From: Thioalkalivibrio sp. ALE14
Lineage (GTDB): Bacteria > Pseudomonadota > Gammaproteobacteria > Ectothiorhodospirales > Ectothiorhodospiraceae
Length of the DNA: 64,000 nucleotides
Assembly: GCF_000376845.1 (NCBI RefSeq)
Contig: NZ_AQXY01000028.1
Span: 186,001-250,000, forward strand
Reading direction: 5' to 3'
Shown: one piece after another, positions 27,914 through 36,806 of the stretch
How the letters are laid out: the number at the start of each line of letters is the position of its first letter
Position numbering within the stretch: the first letter of the stretch is position 1
Notes under the pieces: generated by a model
The model's database searches: none
Told to the model about the DNA's origin: nothing
Seen by the model: the letters and a program-made list of their open reading frames with translations, nothing else
Program-made: the position numbers and the translations under genes

Positions 27914-28495
27914 TCAGCCGAGGCGGCCCCGCAACGGGCTGGTGCGCGGGAAGTGTGCCTGCAGGAACTCCATCTGGTCCGCGAGCACGCGCTTGCCCTT
28001 GAGGAAGATGTATTCCGCGTGCGTGGGCGTGAACGGGATGGCCAGCAGCTGCATCCCGGCCTCTTCCGGCGTGAACCCGGCCTTGTGGTTGTTGCAGCGC
28101 TTGCAGGCGGTGACCACGTTGGTCCAGGTGTCTTCGCCATTCTGGCTGATCGGGGTCACATGGTCCCGGGACAGGTCGCGTTCGGGGAAGGCGTTACCGC
28201 AGTACAGGCACAGATGGGCATCGCGGCGGAACAGGGTGGTGTTGTTGAGCGGGGGGATGTAATCGTTGAAGCGGGACTGGCGGGTGCCGTGCGTGGCGAT
28301 GATCGAGTTGACCTCGACCCGCGACTGCAACCCGGTGCGGGCGTTGATGCCGCCGCGCATGCGATAAAGCGGGCTGCCACAGGTGTAGGCCACCTGCTCG
28401 GTGTAGTAGAGGCGCACGGCCTGCTCCAGGCCGATCCACTCCAGCGGCATGCCCGCGGCGTCCGTGCGCAGGACCTGATGCTCGTTCGGCAACAT
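27914..28495 (-). CDS. HNH endonuclease family protein
   Basis: A 193-residue protein with a C-terminal-central HNH domain: CLYCGNAFPERDLSRDHVTP (near 96-115) and the second zinc pair in CKRCNNHKAG (about 131-140). The DH pair of the active site is intact. The N-terminal 90 residues are conserved in many proteobacterial homologues that are not linked to phage, so it is likely a chromosomal housekeeping protein of unknown role. Monocistronic. Confidence 0.85.
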   Translation of the reverse strand: MLPNEHQVLRTDAAGMPLEWIGLEQAVRLYYTEQVAYTCGSPLYRMRGGINARTGLQSRVEVNSIIATHGTRQSRFNDYIPPLNNTTLFRRDAHLCLYCGNAFPERDLSRDHVTPISQNGEDTWTNVVTACKRCNNHKAGFTPEEAGMQLLAIPFTPTHAEYIFLKGKRVLADQMEFLQAHFPRTSPLRGRLG

Positions 28496-28887
28496 GACCC
28501 GTCCCGTCTCAAGGAAACACGGATTTGCTCACGCCGGATCGAGTGAACAAATCCATGCCCCCTTTGGGAGACGCTGATTGAATCGCACGCCCGCGTCTCC
28601 CTCAGGGCAACACTGACAGGGCAACACTGACCGGAAAAACAATAAACAGCCTTCGGGAACAAAGCAATTACAACGCCATGAGCCGAGGTATCGTACGCTC
28701 CGCGGCCCGGAACAAGCCCCTGCAAACGCAGGACACGGTTTAAGCACGGGGCCGATTCCGCTACACTCGCGGGTCGTTTTTTGTGCGGCTCGCCTGTTTC
28801 GTGCGGGCCGCATCCGATTTCACCACCCGCGAGCGCGGCTGATCGCCCCATAGGGAATAGGGGACGCTTGGCCCGGGGAGAGAGCGC
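28496..28887. other. Spacer before pntAA with tandem duplication and promoter
   Basis: A 392-bp region without a gene. It contains an inverted repeat GGGAGACGC/GCGTCTCCC (28566-28601, 18-base loop), a perfect tandem pair of the 14-mer AGGGCAACACTGAC (28604-28631), and a possible pnt promoter (TTTAAG at 28739, TACACT at 28762, 17-bp spacing). Confidence 0.5.
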
Positions 28888-30021
28888 ATGGCAATCAAAT
28901 TATCCGTTCCCAAGGAGTCCGCCAGCGGCGAGCGCCGCGTGGCCCTGGATCCGTCGGTAGCGGCCAAGTTCAGCGATCTGGGCGTCACCGTGCAGCTGGA
29001 GAAGGGGGCCGGTTCCAACGCCCAGTTTCCGGACACGGCCTACGAGAAGGCCACCGTGGTCGACACCGAGACCGCCTACGGCCAGTCGGACCTGATGGTC
29101 CGCGTGGCACCGCCGACGGTCGAGGAGATCAACCAGCTGCCGGAGGGCTCGACCGTGGTCAGCCTGTTCCACGCCCACCGCAATCCGGACGTGGTCAAGG
29201 CGATGCAGGAGCGCAAGATCCTGAGCTTCGCGATGGAGCTGATCCCGCGGATCTCGCGCGCCCAGAGCATGGACGTGCTGTCCTCGCAGGCGGCCGTGGT
29301 CGGCTACAAGGGCGCGATCATGGGCTCCGACCTGTCCTGCCGGTTCTTCCCGATGCTGACCACCGCGGCCGGCACCATCCGCCCGGCCAAGGTCATCGTG
29401 ATCGGCGCCGGCGTGGCCGGGCTGCAGGCGATCGCCACGGCCAAGCGCCTCGGGGCGATGGTCGAGGCCTATGACGTGCGCTCCGCCACCAAGGAGCAGG
29501 TCGAGTCGCTGGGCGCGAAGTTCCTCGATCTCGGTGTCTCCGCCGAGGGCGAGGGCGGCTACGCCCGCGAGCTGACCGCGGAAGAGAAACAGCAGCAGCA
29601 GGACGCCCTGGGCGAGTTCATCTCCAAGGCCGACGTGCTGATCACTACCGCCGCGATCCCGGGTCGCGATGCGCCGAAGCTGATCCCGAAGGACATGGTC
29701 GAGGGCATGAAGCCCGGCGCGGTCATCATCGATCTGGCGGCCGAGGGTGGCGGCAACTGCGAGCTGTCCAAGCCGGGCAAGACCAGCAAGCACAAGGGCG
29801 TGACCATTCATGCCCCGCTGAACGTGCCCTCGCAAGTCCCGCTGCATGCCTCCGAGATGTATGCCAAGAACCTGCTGAATTTCCTCACGCCGATGATCGC
29901 CGAGGGCGGCGAGTTCCAGCCCGACTGGGATGACGAGGTCATCGCCAAGAGCGTGCTGACCCGCGACGGCGAGATCGTGCACGAGGCCACCCGCGAGGCC
30001 CTGAAGGGAGCGAACTCATGA
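28888..30021 (+). CDS. pntAA: NAD(P) transhydrogenase subunit alpha 1
   Basis: NAD(H)-binding domain I of the proton-translocating transhydrogenase that makes NADPH from NADH at the expense of proton-motive force. The 377 residues include the RVALDPSVAAKF start, the NAD fold VIGAGVAGLQAIATAKRLGA near 171-190, and the mobile-loop region. The gene overlaps pntAB by four bases. The alpha chain is split in two, as in Rhodospirillum rubrum, unlike the fused E. coli PntA. NADPH supply fits an autotroph. Confidence 0.96.
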   Translation: MAIKLSVPKESASGERRVALDPSVAAKFSDLGVTVQLEKGAGSNAQFPDTAYEKATVVDTETAYGQSDLMVRVAPPTVEEINQLPEGSTVVSLFHAHRNPDVVKAMQERKILSFAMELIPRISRAQSMDVLSSQAAVVGYKGAIMGSDLSCRFFPMLTTAAGTIRPAKVIVIGAGVAGLQAIATAKRLGAMVEAYDVRSATKEQVESLGAKFLDLGVSAEGEGGYARELTAEEKQQQQDALGEFISKADVLITTAAIPGRDAPKLIPKDMVEGMKPGAVIIDLAAEGGGNCELSKPGKTSKHKGVTIHAPLNVPSQVPLHASEMYAKNLLNFLTPMIAEGGEFQPDWDDEVIAKSVLTRDGEIVHEATREALKGANS

Positions 30022-30329
30022 TCATCGAAGGCTTTATCGCGCTGTACATCTTCATGCTCGCGGCCTTCACCGGCTACGAGATCATCTCCAAGGTCCCGGT
30101 CATCCTGCATACCCCGCTGATGTCCGGTTCCAACTTCGTCCACGGCATCGTGCTGGTCGGGACCATGGTCGCGCTCGGCCATGCCACGACCCCGCTGGAA
30201 CAGGCGATCGGCTTTGTCGCCGTGATCCTGGCCGCGGGCAACGCCGTGGGTGGCTACGTCGTCACCGAACGCATGCTGGAGATGTTCAAGACCAGCAAGA
30301 AGGACGACAAGAAGGGAGATAACGCATGA
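30018..30329 (+). CDS. pntAB: NAD(P) transhydrogenase subunit alpha 2 (membrane part)
   Basis: A 103-residue integral membrane subunit with three to four hydrophobic segments (EGFIALYIFMLAAFTGYEII, then FVHGIVLVGTMVALG and GFVAVILAAGNAVGGYVV) and a short lysine-rich C-terminus. It corresponds to the membrane portion of E. coli PntA. It overlaps both neighbours by four bases (ATGA), which gives translational coupling and fixed stoichiometry. Confidence 0.95.
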   Translation: MIIEGFIALYIFMLAAFTGYEIISKVPVILHTPLMSGSNFVHGIVLVGTMVALGHATTPLEQAIGFVAVILAAGNAVGGYVVTERMLEMFKTSKKDDKKGDNA

Positions 30330-31714
30330 GCCTGATCATCAACCTCGCCTACTTTGCGGCGGCGGTACTGTTCATCGTCGGCCTCAAGCAGATGTCCTCG
30401 CCGACCACCGCGCGGCCGGGCATCATCTGGGCCGGCGTGGGCATGGTGATCGCCACGCTCGTGACCTTCGTGCACCCGGAAGTCTCCGGGGGCGTGAACT
30501 ACACCCTGATCATCCTGGGTATCGCCATCGGTGGCGGCCTGGCCTGGTGGAGCGGCAAGAAGGTCGCGATGACCGACATGCCGCAGATGATCGCGCTGTA
30601 CAACGGCATGGGCGGCGGCGCCGCAGCCGGCATCGGCGCGATCTACCTGCTGCAGGCGACCCCGGAAACGGTCAGCAACACCGGCCTGGCGATCGCCACG
30701 ACCGGCTCGCTGATCGGTTCGGTGGCCTTCTCCGGATCGCTGGTGGCCTACGCCAAGCTGCAGGGCCTGATGAAGAAGACCTTCACCTTCGCGGGCCAGC
30801 AGTTCGTGAATATCGCCATCTTCGTCATCACCGTGATTCTCGGCTTCATGCTGGCGACCGGCGGCGGCGAGATCGGCTCGGCGACCCTGCTGCTGTTCTT
30901 CATCCTGTCGCTGGCCTTCGGCATCCTGATGACCCTGCCGATCGGCGGCGCCGACATGCCGGTGGTCATCTCGCTGTACAACGCCCTGACCGGCCTGGCG
31001 GTCGGCCTCAAGGGCATCGTGCTCGACAACCCGGCGCTGATGATCGCCGGTATCGTCGTCGGCGCGGCCGGTACGCTGCTCACGCAGCTGATGGCCAAGG
31101 CGATGAACCGCCCGATCAAGAACATCCTGTTCAGCCAGTTCGGGGGTTCCAGCGGCGGTGCCGAAGAAGAGATCGAAGGCACCATGAAGGAGATCCAGGC
31201 CAACGACGCCGGGATCATGATGGCCTACGCCGAGAAGGTCATCATCGTGCCGGGCTACGGCATGGCGGTGGCGCAGGCGCAGCACAAGATCTGGGAATTC
31301 ACCCAGCTGCTGCAGAAGCGCGGCGTGGACGTGAAGTTCGCGATCCATCCGGTCGCGGGCCGCATGCCCGGCCACATGAACGTGCTGCTGGCCGAGGCCG
31401 GCGTGCCCTACGACATCATCTTCGACCTCGACGAGATCAACGAAGAGTTCAAGACCGCCGATGTCGCGATGGTAATCGGCGCGAACGACGTCGTGAACCC
31501 GGTGGCCCGGACCAACCCGGACTCGCCGATCTACGGCATGCCGATCCTGAACGCCGACCAGGCCAGGAACGTCATCTGCGTGAAGCGCGGCAAGGGCTCC
31601 GGTTTCTCGGGCATCGAGAACCACCTGTTCTACGCCGACAACAACCAGATGCTCTACGGCGACGGCCAGAAGGTGGCCGCCGAACTCGTGGCGTCGGTCA
31701 AGGCCCTCGGCTAG
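30326..31714 (+). CDS. pntB: NAD(P) transhydrogenase subunit beta
   Basis: Membrane domain plus NADP(H)-binding domain III, 462 residues. About nine membrane segments occupy the first 260 residues. The C-terminal domain contains VPGYGMAVAQAQHKIWE near 308, HPVAGRMPGHMNVLLAEAGV, and the NADP-binding IGANDVVNPVA near 387. It is followed by a strong terminator, which ends the pnt operon. Confidence 0.96.
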   Translation: MSLIINLAYFAAAVLFIVGLKQMSSPTTARPGIIWAGVGMVIATLVTFVHPEVSGGVNYTLIILGIAIGGGLAWWSGKKVAMTDMPQMIALYNGMGGGAAAGIGAIYLLQATPETVSNTGLAIATTGSLIGSVAFSGSLVAYAKLQGLMKKTFTFAGQQFVNIAIFVITVILGFMLATGGGEIGSATLLLFFILSLAFGILMTLPIGGADMPVVISLYNALTGLAVGLKGIVLDNPALMIAGIVVGAAGTLLTQLMAKAMNRPIKNILFSQFGGSSGGAEEEIEGTMKEIQANDAGIMMAYAEKVIIVPGYGMAVAQAQHKIWEFTQLLQKRGVDVKFAIHPVAGRMPGHMNVLLAEAGVPYDIIFDLDEINEEFKTADVAMVIGANDVVNPVARTNPDSPIYGMPILNADQARNVICVKRGKGSGFSGIENHLFYADNNQMLYGDGQKVAAELVASVKALG

Positions 31715-31758
31715 TCGGCCTGCCCCGTGCGGGGCCCGCGCATGGGCCCCGTTACCGA

Positions 31759-31793
31759 AACCCGGCAACCGCCTCACGGTGCCGGGTTTTTTG
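31759..31793 (+). terminator. Rho-independent terminator of the pnt operon
   Basis: AACCCGGCA and TGCCGGGTT form a 9-bp stem with a 12-base loop, followed by six T residues. It lies 45 bases after the pntB stop. Confidence 0.9.
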
Positions 31794-32165
31794 TTGCCTG
31801 CCCCTCGGGCCTCCGCAAGCCAGGATATGCAGGGGGTTGACCCAACCCCCTCTAAAATGGGTGCAGGAACCCGAATTCTGTACACGCCCTGTACAGACTA
31901 CCCACAAGCGCGGCAACCGCACCCCGCTTAGCGCACACAGCCGCCATTCCGTTTCACATAAGCCATACAACCTATTGTTTTTATTGCCCATGATGCATCT
32001 GGTCGATTTTTGGCCAATTCAAGCAGGCCCTAGCAGTAACAAGCGTTTAGGGGTATTCCCGGCGTTTCACCCACAGAGTTATCCACAGTTTTTGTGGATA
32101 ACAATGGCCGGCCGGGAAGAGACACCCGCCGCCCCCGCCGGGGCACGACGCAGTAGACTGTGCGC
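31794..32165. other. Spacer before priA with multiple palindromes
   Basis: This region is AT-richer than its flanks around 31965-32000. It contains a perfect 9-bp inverted repeat AGGGGGTTG/CAACCCCCT (31831-31851), a CTGTACA/TGTACAG repeat (31878-31896) and a cluster of DnaA boxes (32067-32101). No gene is supported. The combination is unusual for a plain intergenic region. Confidence 0.6.
32067..32101. promoter_or_regulatory. DnaA-box cluster forming a perfect hairpin
   Basis: Two exact consensus DnaA boxes, TTATCCACA (32079-32087) and its reverse complement (32093-32101), face each other and form a 10-bp perfect palindrome with a 5-base loop. A weaker box, TCACCCACA, lies at 32067-32075. 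The cluster is 65 bases before priA, so DnaA could regulate priA or be titrated here. Confidence 0.7.
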
Positions 32166-34364
32166 ATGCCTGCCGCGCCCCGAATTGCCCGTATCGCGCT
32201 GGATCGCCCCCTGGACCGGCTGTTCGACTATCAGATCCCCGACGCCCTGTCGCTCGCGCCGGGGCAGCGGGTTCGCGTGCCCTTCGGCCGCGGGACCACC
32301 ATCGGCGTCGTCGTCACCCTGACCGATCAAAGCGAGGTCCCGGCCAACCGCCTGCGCCCGGTCCTCGAAGCCCCGGAGGCCGAACCGCTCCTGGCACCCC
32401 GCCTGATGCAGCTCCTGCAATTCGGGGCCCGGTACTACCACCATCCTCTGGGCGAGGCGCTGCTGGGCGCCCTCCCCCCGGCCCTGCGTCACGGCGACCC
32501 GTTGCCCGCACTGACGCCGGAGACGCTGTGGCGACAAACCCCGGAGGGCGCCCGGGCGCTGGCCGCCGGCGAGGTCCGCGGGAGACGTCAGCAGGCGGTA
32601 CTCCGTGCACTGGAACGCGGCGCACCGGCCCTGGACCGCGCCACCCTTGCCGCCGCCACCGGGCTGCAGCTCGCCCCGCGCGAACTGCGCGCCCTCGCCG
32701 AACGCGGATGGCTGGAGGCGATTACGCCCGATCCCGAAGACCCGCCCACTCCGAACGCCAGCAACCACGCCCTCACCCCAGACCAGCGCGCCGCCGTCGA
32801 CGCCCTGACCCCGGAGACCACGGCACCGCTGCTGCTGGAGGGCGTGACCGGGAGCGGCAAGACCGAGGTCTACCTGCAGATGGCCGAGCGCGTGCTGGCA
32901 CGCGGGAAACAGGTCCTGTTCCTGATCCCCGAGATCGCGCTGACACCCCAACTGAGCGCGCGCATCCAGCAGCGCTTCCCGGGCCAGGTCGCCCTGCTCC
33001 ACTCGGGTCTCGCCGAGGGCGAACGCCTGCGGGCCTGGGAGGCCGCGCGCCGGGGCCAGCGCCGGATCGTGGTCGGCACGCGCTCCGCCCTGTTCACGCC
33101 CGTGCCGGACCTGGGACTGATCATCGTGGACGAGGAGCACGACAGCGCCTTCAAGCAGCAGGACGGCTTTCGCTACAACGCCCGCGACCTGGCCATCAAG
33201 CGCGGCCAGCTGGAACAGGCGCCGGTGGTCCTGGGTTCGGCGACGCCGACCCTGGAGAGCCTGCATGCCGCCACGACCGGCCGCTACGGCCACGCGCGCC
33301 TGACCATGCGCCCGGACGGCACGCAGCCACCGACCGTCGAGACCGTCGACACCCGCGTGCATACCCCGGACGAGGGTCTGACCGCGCCCCTTCTGGACAC
33401 GATGCAGCAGACCCTGGCGGCCGGCCACCAGTGCTTCCTGCTGCTGAACCGGCGGGGTTTCGCCCGCGTCCTGGCCTGCGACGCCTGCGGCTGGGTGGCC
33501 GAATGCCCCGACTGCGACGCGCGGCTCACGATCCACGCGCACAACCCGCGCGCGGTCTGCCACCTGTGCGGCCACCAGGAAACGCGGCCCGAACGCTGCC
33601 CCGAATGCGGCGAGCCCCTGGCCCAGCGCGGTCTGGGGACCCAGCGCCTGGAACAGGCCCTGGCGCGGCACTTCCCCAATATCCCCCTGATCCGACTGGA
33701 CCGCGACAGCATCCGCCACAAGGGAGCCCTGGAGGCGGCACTGGACCGCATCCGCCAACTGGATGCGGCGATCGTCGTCGGGACCCAGATGCTGGCGAAG
33801 GGCCACGACTTCCCGCAGGTAGGCCTGGTCGGCGTGATCGATGTCGACCAGGGCCTGTTCAGCGTCGACCTGCGCGCCACCGAGAACACCCTGCAACTGA
33901 TCGTGCAGGCGGCCGGCCGTGCCGGGCGCGGCTCCGGAGGCGGTCGCGTACTGCTGCAGACCGGGCACCCCGATCATCCCCTGATCCGCGGCCTCGACGC
34001 CGCGGACTACCCGGCCATGGTCGCGCCGCTGCTGGAGGAGCGTGCCGCAGCCGAGATGCCACCCTACGGCCACCTGGCGCTGGTCCGCGTCGAGGCCGGC
34101 GATGCCGAGACCACCCGCCGTCACGCCGAGCGCGTCGCCACTCACCTGCGCAACACGGCCGCCGAGGGCCTGCGTGTGCTCGGCCCGGCCCCGGCACCCC
34201 GCCACCGCGTCAATCGCCGCTTCCGCGAGCAGATCCTGCTGCAGTCCACGCGCCGCAACCCCCTGCACGAGAGCCTGGCCCGAGCCCGCCAGGCGTGGCA
34301 GGCCGACGACCTGCCGCGCGGTACCCGCATCGCCATCGACATTGATCCGGTCTCGCTCGCCTGA
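32166..34364 (+). CDS. priA: Primosomal protein N' (replication restart helicase PriA)
   Basis: 3'-5' DNA helicase that recognises stalled forks and reloads DnaB. The 732 residues are typical. Domains: an N-terminal 3'-DNA-binding region (1-100), Walker A GVTGSGKTE near 226-234, DEEHD near 323, a zinc-binding insert with CDACGWVAECPDCDARL and CHLCGH and CPECGEP (about 438-482), and C-terminal helicase motifs with GTQMLAKGHDFP and QAAGRAGRG. A GTG two codons earlier is an alternative start. A DnaA-box hairpin lies directly upstream. Confidence 0.96.
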   Translation: MPAAPRIARIALDRPLDRLFDYQIPDALSLAPGQRVRVPFGRGTTIGVVVTLTDQSEVPANRLRPVLEAPEAEPLLAPRLMQLLQFGARYYHHPLGEALLGALPPALRHGDPLPALTPETLWRQTPEGARALAAGEVRGRRQQAVLRALERGAPALDRATLAAATGLQLAPRELRALAERGWLEAITPDPEDPPTPNASNHALTPDQRAAVDALTPETTAPLLLEGVTGSGKTEVYLQMAERVLARGKQVLFLIPEIALTPQLSARIQQRFPGQVALLHSGLAEGERLRAWEAARRGQRRIVVGTRSALFTPVPDLGLIIVDEEHDSAFKQQDGFRYNARDLAIKRGQLEQAPVVLGSATPTLESLHAATTGRYGHARLTMRPDGTQPPTVETVDTRVHTPDEGLTAPLLDTMQQTLAAGHQCFLLLNRRGFARVLACDACGWVAECPDCDARLTIHAHNPRAVCHLCGHQETRPERCPECGEPLAQRGLGTQRLEQALARHFPNIPLIRLDRDSIRHKGALEAALDRIRQLDAAIVVGTQMLAKGHDFPQVGLVGVIDVDQGLFSVDLRATENTLQLIVQAAGRAGRGSGGGRVLLQTGHPDHPLIRGLDAADYPAMVAPLLEERAAAEMPPYGHLALVRVEAGDAETTRRHAERVATHLRNTAAEGLRVLGPAPAPRHRVNRRFREQILLQSTRRNPLHESLARARQAWQADDLPRGTRIAIDIDPVSLA

Positions 34365-34452
34365 GCCCGGGCGCAGACGATGCGCCGGGGCGGCACGTCC
34401 GGCGCTTCCGGGTTAGAATGCGGCCCTTTTTACACGACGGATCGAGCCCCTC

Positions 34453-36216
34453 TTGAAAGACACCCTCACCGAGGCCCTCGCGGCCGCCCTCGAGACCCTG
34501 GTGGCCGATGGCCGCGTACCTGCCGACCACGGGGTCGAGGTCCAGGTCACGCGCGCCCGCGACCGCGAACACGGCGATTTCGCCAGCAACCTCGCGATGC
34601 AGCTCGCGCGCCCGGCGAAGTCGAAGCCGCGCGAGCTGGCCGAGGCCCTCTGCGCCGCGATGCCCGAGGTGCCCGGCCTCGCCGCCACCGAGATCGCCGG
34701 CCCCGGTTTCATCAACTTCCGCCTGGCCGCCGATGCCCGCACGCTGGTGCTGGGCCGTATCGCGACCCAGGGCGCTGACTTCGGCCGCTCCAGCGTGGGC
34801 GGCGGGCGTCCGGTGCAGGTGGAGTTTGTCTCCGCCAACCCCACCGGACCCCTGCATGTGGGCCATGGCCGCGGCGCGGCCTTCGGCGCCACCGTCGCCG
34901 ACCTGCTGGATTTCTGCGGCTTCGACGTCACCCGCGAGTACTACGTGAACGATGCCGGGCGGCAGATGAACATCCTCGCCGCCAGCGTCTGGCTGCGCTA
35001 TCTCGAGCAGCACGGCGTGCAGGTCCCGTTCCCGGCCAACGGCTATCAGGGTGACTACATCTACCCGGTCGCCGAGGCGCTGACCGCACAGATCGGCGAA
35101 CAGGCCGTGCACGCGACCGAGGCCGTCACCCGCGACCTCCCGCCGGACGAGCCGGCCGGCGGCGACAAGGAGGTCTACATCGACGCGGTGATCGCCCGTG
35201 CCCGCGAGCTGCTGGGTTCGGAGCTGTACCGCACGGTGTTCGACTGCGGTCTGAACGCCATCCTCGACGACATCCGCGACGACCTGCGCGAGTTCGGCGT
35301 CGAGTACCAGTGCTGGTTCTCCGAGCGCAGCCTGGCCGACGCCGGGGCCATCGACGCCGCGGTGGAGGATCTTCAGGGGCGCGGGGCACTGTACGAGCAG
35401 GACGGCGCCCTGTGGTTCCGTTCCAGCGACTACGGCGACGACAAGGACCGTGTGGTGCGCCGCGAGAACGGCGACTACACCTATTTCGCCTCCGACATCG
35501 CCTACCACCGCGAGAAGTTCCAGCGCGGCTTCGAACGCGTGATCAACATCTGGGGCGCCGACCACCACGGCTACGTCCCGCGCGTGCGCGCCGCGCTCCA
35601 GGCCCTCGGCCTGGAGGCCGACCGCCTCGACGTGCTGCTGGTGCAGTTCGCGATCCTCTATCGCGGTGGCGAGCGCCTGCCGATGTCCACCCGCGCCGGG
35701 CAGTTCGTGACCCTGCGCGAGCTGCGCGGCGAGGTCGGCTCGGATGCCGCGCGTTTCTTCTACGTACAGCGCCGCTGCGATCAGCACCTGGATTTCGACC
35801 TGGATCTCGCCAAGTCGCAGTCCAACGACAACCCGATGTACTACATCCAGTACGCCCACGCACGCATCGCCAGCGTACTGCGCACCGCCGCCGAGCGCGG
35901 CCATGCCCCGGCCGCGGCCGATACCGAGGGCCTCAGCACGCGCCTGACCGAACCGCAGGAGGACGACCTGCTGGACCGCCTCGACCGCTTCCCCGAGGTG
36001 ATCGCGGCCGCCGCCGAGGCCTGCGAGCCGCATCAGATCGCCCAGTACCTGCGCGAACTGGCCGCCGGCTTCCACGCCTACTACAACGCCGTACCCTTCC
36101 TGAACGCGGAGGACGCCAACGTGATCGGTGCCCGTCTCGCGTTGCTGACCGGCGCCAAGCAGGTCCTGCACAATGGCCTGCGCCTGCTGGGCGTAACCGC
36201 CCCGGAACGGATGTAG
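34453..36216 (+). CDS. argS: Arginyl-tRNA synthetase
   Basis: Class I synthetase charging tRNA-Arg, 587 residues. The HIGH-type motif appears as HVGHG near residue 135 within ANPTGPLHVGHGRG, and the KMSKS loop is the degenerate MSTRAG near 410, as is usual for ArgRS. An N-terminal Add1 domain and a C-terminal anticodon-binding domain are both present. The start is a TTG (34453), the only codon that yields the full N-terminal domain. The SPOR-domain gene follows after three bases. Confidence 0.96.
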   Translation: MKDTLTEALAAALETLVADGRVPADHGVEVQVTRARDREHGDFASNLAMQLARPAKSKPRELAEALCAAMPEVPGLAATEIAGPGFINFRLAADARTLVLGRIATQGADFGRSSVGGGRPVQVEFVSANPTGPLHVGHGRGAAFGATVADLLDFCGFDVTREYYVNDAGRQMNILAASVWLRYLEQHGVQVPFPANGYQGDYIYPVAEALTAQIGEQAVHATEAVTRDLPPDEPAGGDKEVYIDAVIARARELLGSELYRTVFDCGLNAILDDIRDDLREFGVEYQCWFSERSLADAGAIDAAVEDLQGRGALYEQDGALWFRSSDYGDDKDRVVRRENGDYTYFASDIAYHREKFQRGFERVINIWGADHHGYVPRVRAALQALGLEADRLDVLLVQFAILYRGGERLPMSTRAGQFVTLRELRGEVGSDAARFFYVQRRCDQHLDFDLDLAKSQSNDNPMYYIQYAHARIASVLRTAAERGHAPAAADTEGLSTRLTEPQEDDLLDRLDRFPEVIAAAAEACEPHQIAQYLRELAAGFHAYYNAVPFLNAEDANVIGARLALLTGAKQVLHNGLRLLGVTAPERM

Positions 36217-36219
36217 ACC

Positions 36220-36804
36220 ATGGCCCAGGCGCGCAAGACCCGTCGCAAGTCCACCCCCGCCAAGGCCTCGCGGCCAATCCCGGGCTGGGTGTGGATGCTG
36301 ATCGGCCTGCTGATCGGGCTGGGGATTGCCGCTGTGCTGTACCTCCAGGGCGCGGACCGCTCGCCGGACCTGGGCGCGCTGTTCGGCGACCCGCCGAGCG
36401 ACACCGCCGCTCCGACTCCGGCCCCGGTGGAACGCGACACCGTGCCCTCGGACGACGAACCGCGCTTTCGCTACTACGAGCTGCTGCCCGAGGACGAGAT
36501 CCGCGTACCGGAGTCCGAGCGCGACACCCCTGCCCCGACCCTGCCGCCCGCCGCATCCCCCAGCGAGGGGGAGCCGGTGGTCCTGCAAACCGGGTCGTTC
36601 CGCCGCTTCGCCCAGGCCGACGAGATGAAGGCCCGCCTGACCCTGCTGGGCCTCGACCCGCAGGTGCACGAGGTCGAGATCCAGGGCGAGACCTGGTACC
36701 GCGTCTACCTCGGCCCGTTCAGTGACGAGGACCGCGTGCGCCAGGCGCTGGAACGGCTGCGCACCGAGAATATCGAGGCCCTGCGTCTGCGCTACCAGGG
36801 CTGA
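36220..36804 (+). CDS. SPOR-domain membrane protein, FtsN-like
   Basis: A 194-residue bitopic protein. A short basic cytoplasmic tail is followed by one membrane helix (about 23-43, WVWMLIGLLIGLGIAAVLYL), a Pro/Asp-rich linker, and a C-terminal SPOR domain (about 120-190, VVLQTGSFRRFAQADEMKARL to YRVYLGPF) that binds denuded septal peptidoglycan. Its position directly after argS is where ftsN is found in many gammaproteobacteria, so it is probably the FtsN equivalent. The downstream gene is hrpA rather than the common hslVU. Confidence 0.88.
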   Translation: MAQARKTRRKSTPAKASRPIPGWVWMLIGLLIGLGIAAVLYLQGADRSPDLGALFGDPPSDTAAPTPAPVERDTVPSDDEPRFRYYELLPEDEIRVPESERDTPAPTLPPAASPSEGEPVVLQTGSFRRFAQADEMKARLTLLGLDPQVHEVEIQGETWYRVYLGPFSDEDRVRQALERLRTENIEALRLRYQG

Positions 36805-36806
36805 CC

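Noticed and set aside
31878-31896. CTGTACA/TGTACAG as a LexA box
   Set aside because: Spacing between CTGT and ACAG is 11 rather than the required 8, and no SOS gene follows directly.
31794-32165. Chromosomal replication origin
   Set aside because: Only two strong DnaA boxes, no dnaA or dnaN adjacent, and no GC-skew computation available; kept as a DnaA-box cluster only.
30250-32322. Plus-strand open frame overlapping pntB and running to priA
   Set aside because: It overlaps confirmed pntB in another frame and crosses a strong terminator; no domain.
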